The notes beneath the pieces are model-generated. The model worked only from the letters and a program-made list of their open reading frames with translations, ran no database searches and had not been told where the DNA came from. Below, one piece after another: positions 33,536 to 42,001 of a DNA stretch of 47,990 nucleotides. Position 1 is the stretch's first letter. Every line of letters starts with the position of its first letter. The stretch is from Marmoricola sp. Its GTDB lineage: Bacteria; Actinomycetota; Actinomycetes; Propionibacteriales; Nocardioidaceae. The translations under genes were made by a program, and so were the position numbers. The stretch lies in contig NZ_JAOPXP010000055.1 in NCBI RefSeq assembly GCF_025965085.1, positions 1 to 47,990 of the forward strand. Direction: 5' to 3'.

Positions 33536-34357
33536 TCAGGCTCGGCTGTTCTCGGGCGTCTGCTTGGCGGAGACCCCCGAGGGTCGGTCCGACCGGCCCC
33601 GGCGCCACGAGAGCAGCGCCGCGAGGAGCGAGACCGCGAGCGCTGCCGCCGACAGTGCGAGCGCCAACACAGTGTGGGAGCCGTTGCTGTTCGTACCAGC
33701 CGCGGCAGTCGTCGCTCGCGAGGCACCTGTACCCCCGGTGGTGCTCGCGTCGGTGCCGGGCCCGTTCGCGGTCGTGCCCTGCCCGGCGGCCGCCGGTGTG
33801 ATCCGCAGCGTGGGTGCCGGGTGCTCGGGCTCCACGGACTTGTCGGCCGAGACCTCGTTCCAGTTCACCTGCTCGCCGTTGGAGTAGGTCTGCACGGCCC
33901 TGAACACCATCTCCCCGGACTCGGGGAGTTGGCCGAGGCTCAGGCTGAAGTCCTGGAACTGTCCGGGCGCGAGGCCGCGGTTCGTGGCGGTCCAGGTGAC
34001 CTGGGAGACGACCTTGCTCAGCTTCTCGCCGAACAGGGTGATCGGCCTGGCGAGCGTGCGCATGGACGTGGCGACCGACCAGCCGGGGACGGGAGTGGTC
34101 TGGACCGAGCCGATCGGGTGGTCGTCGGGAAGAACCACCCGCAGGCGGGTCGTGCGCGTGTCGTCGCGCTCGTTCGGGACCCGGAACGCGACGACGGAGA
34201 AGCTGCCGGCCTCGGCGGCGTCGGGCTCGACGGTGACGTGCGCCGCCGCCACCCCGGGAAGGGCGATCGTTGCGGCGAGGCCCGCACTCAGGGCGGCCCC
34301 GATCCTGACGAGAACGCGGAATGGGGAGGTGGACGACGTGGGCGTGCGCTGGAACAT
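33536..34357 (-). CDS. YcnI family copper-binding membrane protein (DUF1775)
   Basis: 273 residues from ATG 34357. The signal peptide ends A-A-A before H-V-T-V-E-P (His40), so the mature N-terminus is the YcnI copper-ligand His. A DUF1775 beta domain runs at about 40-185, including the F-R-V-P-N-E segment whose Glu is the family's second ligand and an early Trp (P-G-W). Then comes a Thr/Gly/Ala-rich linker and one C-terminal TM helix followed by W-R-R-G-R. The upstream ATG 26 codons earlier lacks a signal sequence in the right place. Same strand and 15 bases before the CopC-CopD gene: a copper operon, though the sensor is not nearby. Confidence 0.92.
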   Translation of the reverse strand: MFQRTPTSSTSPFRVLVRIGAALSAGLAATIALPGVAAAHVTVEPDAAEAGSFSVVAFRVPNERDDTRTTRLRVVLPDDHPIGSVQTTPVPGWSVATSMRTLARPITLFGEKLSKVVSQVTWTATNRGLAPGQFQDFSLSLGQLPESGEMVFRAVQTYSNGEQVNWNEVSADKSVEPEHPAPTLRITPAAAGQGTTANGPGTDASTTGGTGASRATTAAAGTNSNGSHTVLALALSAAALAVSLLAALLSWRRGRSDRPSGVSAKQTPENSRA

Positions 34358-34484
34358 GGTGAAGTCTCGATTCGTGACGAAGGTCGGTGATCCGTGCTGG
34401 GCGACGTGCTCGCCTCGGAGACCTCGGGACATCACCGTGTGCGGCGTCGCGCCTCACGAGCCGCGCAGGCGTGCGACAGAGGTC

Positions 34485-35156
34485 TCAGGCGATGCAGCTC
34501 CGCGGAGGACCGCGCCGTGAGACCCCGGAGCCGACCCAGGCCGTCGACCGGGCCGGCTCGGGCAGCCGCCAGCCCGGCAGGACGCCCGGCGACGAGGTGA
34601 GCACGGGACCGGCGGCTGCCGACTTCCACAGGTCCCTCAGGGTCAGCAGGGCAGAGACCGCGGGAGCCGTCGCCACCGACACCAGCGTCCAGGCCGCGCG
34701 CTCCCCGGCGGCGAGCCACAGGCCGACGGCCACCGCGGCAGCCGAGTGGGCCAGCAGCATGCCCAGATGCGATCCGGGCGGGATGACCGACGAGAGTGCG
34801 GCCCCGTGCACTGCTGTGCCGTGGACGGCCGTGCCGTGACCCACGGCCTGCGACAGGGCAGCCCCGGCGGGGATGCCGTCCGGCGACGGCGCTGGGCCCG
34901 CGTGGCCGACGGCCGTCGTTCCGCTGATCAGCTGCAACACGACGTGGAGCACGACTTGGCCCGCGACGAGCAACCCGGTGACCCGTCGAGCCGATGCGGG
35001 CTGGTCGAGGAACGGTGCAGCACACACGGTGAGCACCACGATCACCGGCAGCAGCAGCGAGACCGACGGGGCGACACCATAGGCGGCGACGTGTCCCGCG
35101 ACGCTGGTCGCGGACATGACCACCGCCAGCACGAGCGCGCGTATCCAGCGCAACAC
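34485..35156 (-). CDS. Histidine-containing membrane protein of the copper group
   Basis: 223 residues, unrecognised family. About five hydrophobic segments at 5-25, 27-48, 60-80, 130-150 and 160-180. The loop between segments three and four carries six histidines, including H-G-T-A-V-H-G-T-A-V-H-G, encoded by a short tandem repeat, then G-S-H-L-G-M-L-L-A-H-S. A His/Met loop in a small membrane protein next to YcnI and CopC-CopD suggests metal binding. GTG 35156 has an AGGGGG box; the frame is open 32 codons further. 127 bases separate it from YcnI, so it may head the operon. Confidence 0.65.
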   Translation of the reverse strand: MLRWIRALVLAVVMSATSVAGHVAAYGVAPSVSLLLPVIVVLTVCAAPFLDQPASARRVTGLLVAGQVVLHVVLQLISGTTAVGHAGPAPSPDGIPAGAALSQAVGHGTAVHGTAVHGAALSSVIPPGSHLGMLLAHSAAAVAVGLWLAAGERAAWTLVSVATAPAVSALLTLRDLWKSAAAGPVLTSSPGVLPGWRLPEPARSTAWVGSGVSRRGPPRSCIA

Positions 35157-35315
35157 CGTGTCACCCCCTCGCGACCTCACGGCCAACTGTCCTCCCGGTT
35201 GTCCAAGGTCGCACCCACACCTTGCACTTACCTCGGCCCCACCACCCCGCACCCTCGGACCTGCGGCCGGGGAGTGCGAGCCCGGCCGGCGCGCCTGACG
35301 GCGGCCGTCGGGGGG

Positions 35316-35753
35316 TCAGGACTCCAGGATCGCCTTCGCCTTCTCCAGGTTGGAGCGCACGTCGCGGGAGTACAGCTTCGCGACCATCGGGCCCGCGACC
35401 TTGAGGAACCCCGTGAGGGACTGCACCTCCTGGTGCCAGGTCACCTTGGTGGCTCCGCCCTCGCCATCGTCGTAGGTGACCGTGAGCGTGTAGGGGATGG
35501 TGGCCTGCACCGAGGCGATCCTGGCCCGCCGACCCGGCTCGACCTCCACGAGCTCATCGGTGAACTCCAGGCGCCGCCCGGCCATCCTCACCGCCCCGCG
35601 ACTGCGCCGCCCGACCTCGTGCTTGTCTCCCGAGACCAGCTCGTACTCGATGATGTTGCTCGCGTAGACCGGGAGGTTGTCGGGATCGATCAGGAATTCC
35701 CAGACCTCGTCGCGCGGCTTGTCGATGAGGATGGACGCCTCAACGCTCGGCAT
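35316..35753 (-). CDS. SRPBCC (START/polyketide-cyclase-like) family protein
   Basis: 145 residues. N-terminal strand V-E-A-S-I-L-I-D-K-P then helix D-E-V-W-E-F-L-I-D-P-D-N-L-P; a central beta sheet (about 40-110); and a C-terminal long helix (about 115-143) with L-K-x-A-K-A-I-L: the helix-grip fold of SRPBCC proteins. Such proteins bind hydrophobic ligands in a deep cavity; many are uncharacterised. ATG 35753 has a GGGAGG box; an upstream in-frame ATG at 35795 has none. Single gene. Confidence 0.85.
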   Translation of the reverse strand: MPSVEASILIDKPRDEVWEFLIDPDNLPVYASNIIEYELVSGDKHEVGRRSRGAVRMAGRRLEFTDELVEVEPGRRARIASVQATIPYTLTVTYDDGEGGATKVTWHQEVQSLTGFLKVAGPMVAKLYSRDVRSNLEKAKAILES

Positions 35754-36146
35754 GAGGACCCTCCCTTCGCGGGACCGGTCCGAGCGACCGGTCACTTCGG
35801 ACGCTAGACCTCGGTGATCTGGACCGGGGAGAGCCGTGTCCGGGCTGTCGCTTTCGCACGACGACCGGGTTAGACCGGCCTGACGCTCCGCTCTGCGCCG
35901 CGGGGACAGCCGTCAGCGTCAGCCACCCGTGCGCTCGGGACGCGTTGGGCTATACCGGGTCGGCAGGTCTCCAGAGCCGAAGCTTTGTCCCCCTTCGTCC
36001 GACGGCATCCGCCTGAATGTCGGCGGAACGCGCGGATGCACCCGCTCGGTGAGGGTTGCGCCTTTCGCAACCATTGACACCAAGCGCCGCGCACGACAGC
36101 GTCCGACAGACCGCGGGCTCGCCCCGCACTGCGACGGGAGACCTCG
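35754..36146. other. Divergent intergenic region with inverted repeat and -35-like box
   Basis: No gene in these 393 bases between divergent genes. GGTTGCG (36054-36060) and CGCAACC (36066-36072) form a perfect inverted repeat with a five-base loop; TTGACA (36074-36079) follows directly, but no good -10 box is found at 16-18 bases, so the promoter may need an activator bound at the repeat. Nothing else stands out. Confidence 0.5.
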
Positions 36147-37901
36147 GTGAAGAAGTTCAGAACGGTGGCGCTGGCCACCGCGTCGGTGGTGGTAGCGGCA
36201 CTGTCCGTGGGCGGGGCCTCGGCCAGCGATGCCAGCGCCCGGGACCGCGGCCCCGCGCCGGCGAACCGGGTCGTCATCGTCCTGTTCGACCAGATGCTCC
36301 CGCAGTACGCCGACCAGTTCCACATGCCCAACTACCGCAAGATCCGCGACCGCGGCACCAACTACCAGCAGGCCTACCTGGGCTACATGGCGTCCGAGAC
36401 CGTGATCGCGCACAACGTGATCACCTCCGGCCTTGCGCCGAAGAGCATGGGTTACACCGACGAGGCGTACCGCGACAGCGCGAATGTCTTCGGCAAGGGT
36501 GTCGACGCCATGCACATCACGGGCGACCTGAGCCTGGCCGACTTCGCGACGATCGAGAAGAACGACGGCCAGCCGTACCCGAAGCTGGCCGACTACCTGC
36601 ACAGCGGACGCCCGGGCGCCAAGTTCATCACCGTCGGCGAGAAGTCCTATGCCGTCGAGTCCGCCACCGGCTCCGGCGGCGACATCGCCGTGCGACTCTC
36701 CAGCAGGCGATCGAACGTCGTCGACGACTACCCGACGGGTTGCCGCAACCTGTCGATCCCGGGGGTCCCCGGCAACGGGGCGTGGCGTTCGCCCGCCGGC
36801 AAGAACGTGCCGACGTACCTCACCACCCCCGACAGAACCGACCCGACGCTGTGCGGGCGGTACTTCATCAACTCCGACAAGGCCAACCACTACGGCACCA
36901 AGGACGCGTTCCCCTCGTGGCTGTACCCCTCCGAGGGCAACCGGTTCTGGCCCGGAAACGACCCCGCCCACCTGGGCGGGGACAACTGGGTGGCCGACGC
37001 GGCCGTCGAGATGATGGCGAGGGAGAACTGGTCGGGCATGTTCGTCACGCTCGGTGCCATCGACAAGGCGGGCCACATGTGGGGTGCCCAGGACGACACC
37101 TCGCCGCAGGACTGCACCACGCTGGCGGGCATGACGCACGTGCGCTGTGCCGCTGAGAACGCCGACGTCCAGTTCGGCAAGCTGTTGGGGCAGATCAAGA
37201 AGGTCGATGCAAAGCGTGGAGGAAAGACCCTGGTGGTGCTCACGGCCGACCACGGCGCCACCTTCGGTGAGAACTTCTACGGCAAGACAGCGGCGGACTC
37301 GAGCGACAGCAACTGGTACAACGCACCCGCGGAGCTGGGCGTGTACGACGCCGGGTCCGGCGCCGGCGCCCCGGACAAGGTGACCTACTCCAACCCCTCC
37401 GAGGCCGTCAAGGCGCTCAACGCAGATGGCAACCTGCAGTTCTCCTACCAGTCGTCAGCCATCGAGTCCTGGCTGGTCGACCACTCCGTCACCAAGAAGA
37501 AGGCCGGTGCGCAGACGATGCTCGGCATGCCGGGGGTCACCGCGTCCTACTGGCGAGACGGGGACCACTTCGTGCTCCACGGGACCAACGCGATGACGAA
37601 GTCCGAGAAGTCATGGTGGAAGCGGCACGGCCAGGAACTCGTCGACACCATGGCCGCGCCCGACGGTCCGGACGTGGTCGGCCTCGAGCACGATCGCACC
37701 AGCTACGGCGTCTACGGCGACCACGGCGGCGCGCAGGAGAGCGTCCAGCGCGTCCCGATGGTCTTCTGGACACCGGGCATGGAGGGCAGGAAGACCTCCG
37801 AGAGCTTCCGCACGCTGGATGTCACCCCGACGATCCTGCGGGCCATGGGCATTCCCGTCACCACCACGATGGACGGACGGGCGCACAGTCTGCGCCGCTG
37901 A
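36147..37901 (+). CDS. Exported alkaline-phosphatase-superfamily phosphodiesterase
   Basis: 584 residues. Signal peptide at about 1-27 (basic M-K-K start, A-S-A end). AlkP-superfamily metal ligands: first Asp in I-V-L-F-D-Q (near 48), D-K-A-G-H (near 309-313), A-D-H-G (near 371-373) and a C-terminal G-D-H-G (near 539). The nucleophile region reads A-S-E-T-V-I-A-H-N (near 82-90), so Ser or Thr there is the candidate. It looks like a type I phosphodiesterase/nucleotide pyrophosphatase-related enzyme; substrate unknown. GTG start with GGGAGA box. It stands alone and is probably secreted or surface-held. Confidence 0.87.
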   Translation: MKKFRTVALATASVVVAALSVGGASASDASARDRGPAPANRVVIVLFDQMLPQYADQFHMPNYRKIRDRGTNYQQAYLGYMASETVIAHNVITSGLAPKSMGYTDEAYRDSANVFGKGVDAMHITGDLSLADFATIEKNDGQPYPKLADYLHSGRPGAKFITVGEKSYAVESATGSGGDIAVRLSSRRSNVVDDYPTGCRNLSIPGVPGNGAWRSPAGKNVPTYLTTPDRTDPTLCGRYFINSDKANHYGTKDAFPSWLYPSEGNRFWPGNDPAHLGGDNWVADAAVEMMARENWSGMFVTLGAIDKAGHMWGAQDDTSPQDCTTLAGMTHVRCAAENADVQFGKLLGQIKKVDAKRGGKTLVVLTADHGATFGENFYGKTAADSSDSNWYNAPAELGVYDAGSGAGAPDKVTYSNPSEAVKALNADGNLQFSYQSSAIESWLVDHSVTKKKAGAQTMLGMPGVTASYWRDGDHFVLHGTNAMTKSEKSWWKRHGQELVDTMAAPDGPDVVGLEHDRTSYGVYGDHGGAQESVQRVPMVFWTPGMEGRKTSESFRTLDVTPTILRAMGIPVTTTMDGRAHSLRR

Positions 37902-38083
37902 CTGACCGGCGGGCTGGGTGCGTTGATCTCGCCCACCAGCGCCGCCGTGAGCGACAGGAGCGGCGGTCACGCCACGCAGCGTGCAGAGGGTCAGGGCGCC
38001 CAGCCGGAGAGCCGGCAGGGTCCGTCCCCGACCGGCGTCGTCCGGGGGTTGTGCGCGGCCGCAGATCGGGGTTTGTTGGTTCC

Positions 38084-40156
38084 ATGGCGGAGCATCACGG
38101 GGCGCGGGGCACGAGTCACCGACTCGACGTCTCGGCGCCCGAGAAGATACGCAACGTGGTCCTGGTCGGGCCGAGCCAGTCGGGCAAGACCTCGTTGGTG
38201 GAGGCGCTGCTGCTCGCGTCGGGGGTTCTCACCCGGGCTGGGACCATCGCCGACCAGAACACCGTCAGCGACTTCGACGACCTCGAGCGCCTCCACGGGC
38301 GGTCCAGTGCGCTCGCGGTCGTGCCCACCACGCACTCCGGCTTCAAGATCAACCTGCTCGACACTCCCGGATACGCAGACTTCGTCGGGGAGGTGCGGGC
38401 CGGTCTACGTGCCGCCGACTGTGCGCTGTTCGTGATCGCCGCGAACGAGCAGATCGACGAGAGCACCCGTGAGCTCTGGCGGGAGTGCGCCACGGTCGGG
38501 ATGCCGCGGGCCGTGGCGGTGACCAAGCTCGACCACGCACGCGCCGACTTCGACGCGACGTTGCGGGCGGCACGCGAGGCCTTCGGGGACCAGGTGGTGC
38601 CGGTCGTCGTACCCAAGGACGGTGCCGTCACCGGACTGTTCACCGGCACGAAGGACGATGACCGTCGGGCCGCGCTGATCGAGGCGGTCATCGAGGAGTC
38701 CGAGGACGAGACGCTGATGGAGCGCTACCTGGCCGGTGAGCAGGTGGACGAGGACCTGCTGGTGCGCGACCTGGAGAAGGCGGTGGCCTCGGGCCGGCTG
38801 CACCCCGTGCTCGCGGTCTGCGCGACCGACGGCCGGGGGTGCACGGAGCTGCTCGACCTGTGCGTGCGCGGCTTCCCTGCTCCCTCCGAGCACCCGGCCC
38901 AGGAGTGCTACAGGCTGAACGGCGCCAGCGCCGGGAACGTGTCGGGCGACCCGGAGGCGCCCTTGGTCGCCGAGGTCGTGAAGACCAGCAGCGATCCGTA
39001 TCTCGGGCGGGTCAGCATCGTGCGGGTCTTCTCGGGGACGTTGTTGCCCGACACCCCGGTTCACGTGTCCGGTCACTTCTCCGCCTTCTTCCCCCAGGAC
39101 GCCGGCCACGAGGACCACGACGAGGACGAGCGCATCGGGGCACTGGCCCATCCCTTCGGCCAGCACCACCAGCAGGCGGCACGCGTGCTGGCGGGTGACA
39201 TCGCCGTGGTCGGCAGGCTCAGTCGAGCCGAGACGGGCGACACGCTCTCCGGTCCGGACGAGCCCCGGGTGTTGCGCCCGTGGACGATGCCGGTGGGCCT
39301 GCTGCCAGTCGCGATCGAGGTCATGTCCCGTTCCGACGAGGACAAGCTGTCCCCGGCCCTGAGCCGGCTCCGTGCCGAGGACCCAAGCCTCCGGATCGAG
39401 CAGAGCGCCGAGACCGGACAGGTCGTTCTGTGGGTGATGGGTGAGGCACACGCTGAACAGGCGTTGGACCGACTGCGCAACAGGTACGGCGTGGCGGTGG
39501 AGCAGCGGGAGGTGCTGGTCCCGCTTCGGGAGACCTTCACCTCTCCCGCCAAGGGGCACGGTCGACACGTGAAGCAGTCGGGCGGCCACGGCCAGTACGC
39601 CATCTGCGACATCGAGGTCGAACCGTTGCCGCAGGGCGCCGGCTTCGAGTTCGTGGACCAGGTGGTCGGCGGCGTCGTGCCGAGGCAGTTCATCGGGTCG
39701 GTCGAGAAGGGCGTTCGCGCCCAGATGGAACGTGGTGTCGTCCGTGGGCACCCCGTGGTGGACATCCGGGTGACGCTCACCGACGGGAAGGCGCACAGCG
39801 TCGACTCCTCCGACGCCGCCTTCCAGAGCGCGGGCGCACTGGCATTGCGAGAGGCGGCGGGGGAGGGCGTCATCGCCCTCCTCGAGCCGTACGACGAGGT
39901 GGTGGTCGTCGTACCCACACCCCACGTCGGTGCGGTCATGAGTGACCTTTCGGGCCGAAGGGGGCGCCTTCTCGGCACCGAGGAAGCAGGCGGGGACCGT
40001 ACGTCGGTCCGGGCGAGCGTGCCCCAGAAGGAGCTCTTGCGGTACCCGATCGACCTCCGCGCCCTCACTCACGGCGCCGGCACGCTCGCCCGCACCTTCG
40101 CCCACTACGAGCAGATGCCCGAGGACCTGGCCCGCCGGGTGCCGGGTCGCAGCTGA
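38084..40156 (+). CDS. Elongation factor G-like protein EF-G2
   Basis: 690 residues. G1 loop G-P-S-Q-S-G-K-T-S (29-37), G3 D-T-P-G (93-96), G4 T-K-L-D (147-150) and a full set of EF-G domains II-V (G-H-G-R-H-V-K-Q-S-G-G-H-G-Q-Y near 500 is domain IV). Domain II carries an acidic/His-rich insert G-H-E-D-H-D-E-D-E...H-P-F-G-Q-H-H (331-362) that appears to be common in actinobacterial EF-G2. In Mycobacterium smegmatis EF-G2 is reported to bind GTP but not to replace EF-G in translocation. The start lacks a ribosome binding site, so leaderless or uncertain initiation. An upstream extension of 157 codons is non-coding in character. Confidence 0.92.
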   Translation: MAEHHGARGTSHRLDVSAPEKIRNVVLVGPSQSGKTSLVEALLLASGVLTRAGTIADQNTVSDFDDLERLHGRSSALAVVPTTHSGFKINLLDTPGYADFVGEVRAGLRAADCALFVIAANEQIDESTRELWRECATVGMPRAVAVTKLDHARADFDATLRAAREAFGDQVVPVVVPKDGAVTGLFTGTKDDDRRAALIEAVIEESEDETLMERYLAGEQVDEDLLVRDLEKAVASGRLHPVLAVCATDGRGCTELLDLCVRGFPAPSEHPAQECYRLNGASAGNVSGDPEAPLVAEVVKTSSDPYLGRVSIVRVFSGTLLPDTPVHVSGHFSAFFPQDAGHEDHDEDERIGALAHPFGQHHQQAARVLAGDIAVVGRLSRAETGDTLSGPDEPRVLRPWTMPVGLLPVAIEVMSRSDEDKLSPALSRLRAEDPSLRIEQSAETGQVVLWVMGEAHAEQALDRLRNRYGVAVEQREVLVPLRETFTSPAKGHGRHVKQSGGHGQYAICDIEVEPLPQGAGFEFVDQVVGGVVPRQFIGSVEKGVRAQMERGVVRGHPVVDIRVTLTDGKAHSVDSSDAAFQSAGALALREAAGEGVIALLEPYDEVVVVVPTPHVGAVMSDLSGRRGRLLGTEEAGGDRTSVRASVPQKELLRYPIDLRALTHGAGTLARTFAHYEQMPEDLARRVPGRS

Positions 40157-40252
40157 CCTGTGGGAGGTAGGCCGGCCGCGGAGCAGTGAGCTCTCAGGGC
40201 GGCAGTCCGACCGCTTGAGCATCCGGGGCCAGCGGGTGGGTACACGGCAGGC

Positions 40253-40411
40253 ATGACGACCACACCGAACGAACCCCTCGAGGACCCCGACGTCGTCCCC
40301 TCCGGTGAGCCCGGCGTGGGGCCGGGCGAGGACCCTGGCTCCCAGCCCGACGTGATCGCTGACCCCGACGCCGGCCGGGAGGCCGATCCGGAGACCGAGA
40401 GCGGGCTCTAG
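40253..40411 (+). CDS. Small acidic proline-rich protein
   Basis: 52 residues, Asp/Glu/Pro/Gly-rich with only one basic residue, no cysteine, no TM segment. Codon use has high GC at third positions and an even spread of amino acids over D/P/E/G, like real small disordered proteins. TACACG at 40241-40246 ends six bases before the ATG, fitting a leaderless promoter. Function unknown. It ends 11 bases before the convergent LLM gene. Similar short acidic proteins occur in other actinobacteria (from memory). Confidence 0.6.
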   Translation: MTTTPNEPLEDPDVVPSGEPGVGPGEDPGSQPDVIADPDAGREADPETESGL

Positions 40412-40421
40412 GACGTCTTGC

Positions 40422-41492
40422 TCAACCCGTTGGTGCACTGCTGAGCAGCTCCCGCACGCGCGGGATGACCTCCTCGCCGTAGAGCCGGATCGACTCCAGG
40501 CGCCGTTCGTGGGAGAGGTCGCCGACGGCGTACTTGAGCTGGAAGCGGGAGAGTCCAAGGGTCCGCAGGGCCCAGGCGATCTTCTGCGCGACGGTCTCGG
40601 GAGACCCCACGAAGTAGGCCCCGGTCGGTCCGGCCTGGGCGTCGTAGTCCGCCCGGGTCAGGGGACTCCAGCCGCGTTCGCGTCCGATCCGTGCGAAGTT
40701 CTCGCGTTGGGCCCAGAAGTGCTCCTCGCGTGCCTGGTCGTCGGTGTGTGCCACGTGGCCCGGGCTGTGCATCGCGATCGGTAGCGTGGGCCTTCCTGCC
40801 TCGGCCAGTGCTCGGCGGTAGAGCTCGACGAGGGGCGAGAAACGGGCGGGGGAGCCGCCGATCACGGCCAGCACCAGCGGCAGGCCGTACGTCGCCGCAC
40901 GCACCACCGACTGCGGGGTCCCGCCGACCCCGATCCAGGTCGACAGCTGTCCTGACTCGGTGTGGGGGAAGGCCTGCAGCCCCTCCAGCGGGGGGCGCGT
41001 CGTTCCCTGCCAGTACACCGGCTTCTCCTCGAGCAGCTTGGTGAACAGGTCCAGCTTCTCGGCGAACAGCAGCTCGTAGTCGTCCAGCGAGTAGCCGAAG
41101 AGCGGGAAGGACTCGATGAAGGACCCCCTCCCCAGGGTCACCTCCGCTCGGCCGTGGGAGACGGCGTCGAGGGTGGCGAACCGTTCGTAGACGCGTACGG
41201 GGTCGTCGGAGCTCAGCACCGTGACGCCGGTTCCGAGCCGGACCCGCTCGGTCTGGCCGGCGACGGCAGCGAGCACGACGTCGGGGGAGGTGACCGCGAA
41301 GTCCGCGCGATGGTGCTCGCCGATCCCGAAGTAGTCGACTCCCACCCTGTCGGCCAGGACTCCTTCGGCGACCACCTGGCGGATGGCTTCGGGGTGGCCC
41401 ACCGGCCGCCCGTCGGGTCGGTCTGAGACGTCGCCGAACGTGTCCAGGCCGAACGTCGGGTGCTCCGGTGTGCCCAGGACGTCGAGGGGCAT
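40422..41492 (-). CDS. LLM class (luciferase-like) flavin/F420 oxidoreductase
   Basis: 356 residues, bacterial-luciferase TIM-barrel. Family marks: G-I-G-E-H-H near 56-61, R-L-G-T-G-V-T-V-L-S near 85-94, E-V-T-L-G-R-G-S-F near 117-125 and the C-terminal S-R-F-Q-L-K-Y. Uses FMNH2 or F420 and often O2; the substrate cannot be told. ATG 41492 has an AGGAGAGA box. It diverges from the DUF1330 gene. Confidence 0.9.
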   Translation of the reverse strand: MPLDVLGTPEHPTFGLDTFGDVSDRPDGRPVGHPEAIRQVVAEGVLADRVGVDYFGIGEHHRADFAVTSPDVVLAAVAGQTERVRLGTGVTVLSSDDPVRVYERFATLDAVSHGRAEVTLGRGSFIESFPLFGYSLDDYELLFAEKLDLFTKLLEEKPVYWQGTTRPPLEGLQAFPHTESGQLSTWIGVGGTPQSVVRAATYGLPLVLAVIGGSPARFSPLVELYRRALAEAGRPTLPIAMHSPGHVAHTDDQAREEHFWAQRENFARIGRERGWSPLTRADYDAQAGPTGAYFVGSPETVAQKIAWALRTLGLSRFQLKYAVGDLSHERRLESIRLYGEEVIPRVRELLSSAPTG

Positions 41493-41587
41493 GCATTCTC
41501 TCCTGAGGTCTCAGCGGCGGAGTGGCAGAGCAGCCGATTCTCCCACGCGCCGCGCCCGTGACCGGAGGCTGCGGGCAGGATGGCGTC

Positions 41588-41878
41588 ATGACTGCCTACT
41601 GGATCAGTGTCTACAAGGAGATCGTCGACGAGGCCAAGGTCGCGGCGTACGCCGAGCTGGCGGGTCCCGCCCTGCGGGGTGCGGGCGGGAGGTTCATCGC
41701 CCGCGGCATGCCGGATCAGACCTACGAGGCCGGTGAGAGGACACGCACCGTGCTCATCGAGTTCGACTCGGTCGACGCAGCCCGAGCCGCGCACGACAGC
41801 CCGGCGTACCAGGAGGCACTCGCGGTTCTCGACGGCGGCGCCGTGCGGGACCTGCGCGTGGTGGCCGGGGCGGACTGA
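41588..41878 (+). CDS. DUF1330 family protein
   Basis: 96 residues, the usual length. A dimeric alpha/beta-barrel fold is expected from Y-W-I-S-V-Y at the first strand, A-Y-A-E-L-A-G-P-A in the first helix, G-G-R-F-I-A-R-G (near 33-40), the R-T-V-L-I-E-F-D-S-V-D-A-A segment and S-P-A-Y-Q-E-A-L. Function unknown. No ribosome binding site; CAGGAT ends six bases before the ATG, so expression may be leaderless. Confidence 0.88.
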   Translation: MTAYWISVYKEIVDEAKVAAYAELAGPALRGAGGRFIARGMPDQTYEAGERTRTVLIEFDSVDAARAAHDSPAYQEALAVLDGGAVRDLRVVAGAD

Positions 41879-41929
41879 GGCCGGGGGCCCCGGACTCCCA
41901 CGTGCGGAACGGAACACTCCCGGCAGAAC

Positions 41930-41985
41930 AGTTGACGCTACAACTATTTCGGAGTAGGCTCGTGCCCAGTAGTTGAAACTTCAAT
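41930..41985 (+). promoter_or_regulatory. yceI promoter with two MarR-type operators
   Basis: TTGACG (41932-41937), a 17-base spacer and TAGGCT (41955-41960) form the promoter. AGTTG-N6-CAACT (41930-41945) covers the -35 box. A second site, GTTG-N6-CAAT (41972-41985, with TTGAA/TTCAA symmetry), lies just downstream of the predicted start. Centres are 41 bases apart, about four helical turns. The same GTTG-N6-CAAC core occurs before the marR gene. Confidence 0.65.
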
Positions 41986-42001
41986 CTCAAGGAGTCATGT
42001 C

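Noticed and set aside
41881-41893. CCGGGG-G-CCCCGG palindrome after the DUF1330 gene
   Set aside because: A one-base centre cannot form a hairpin loop and such runs are common in this GC-rich DNA.
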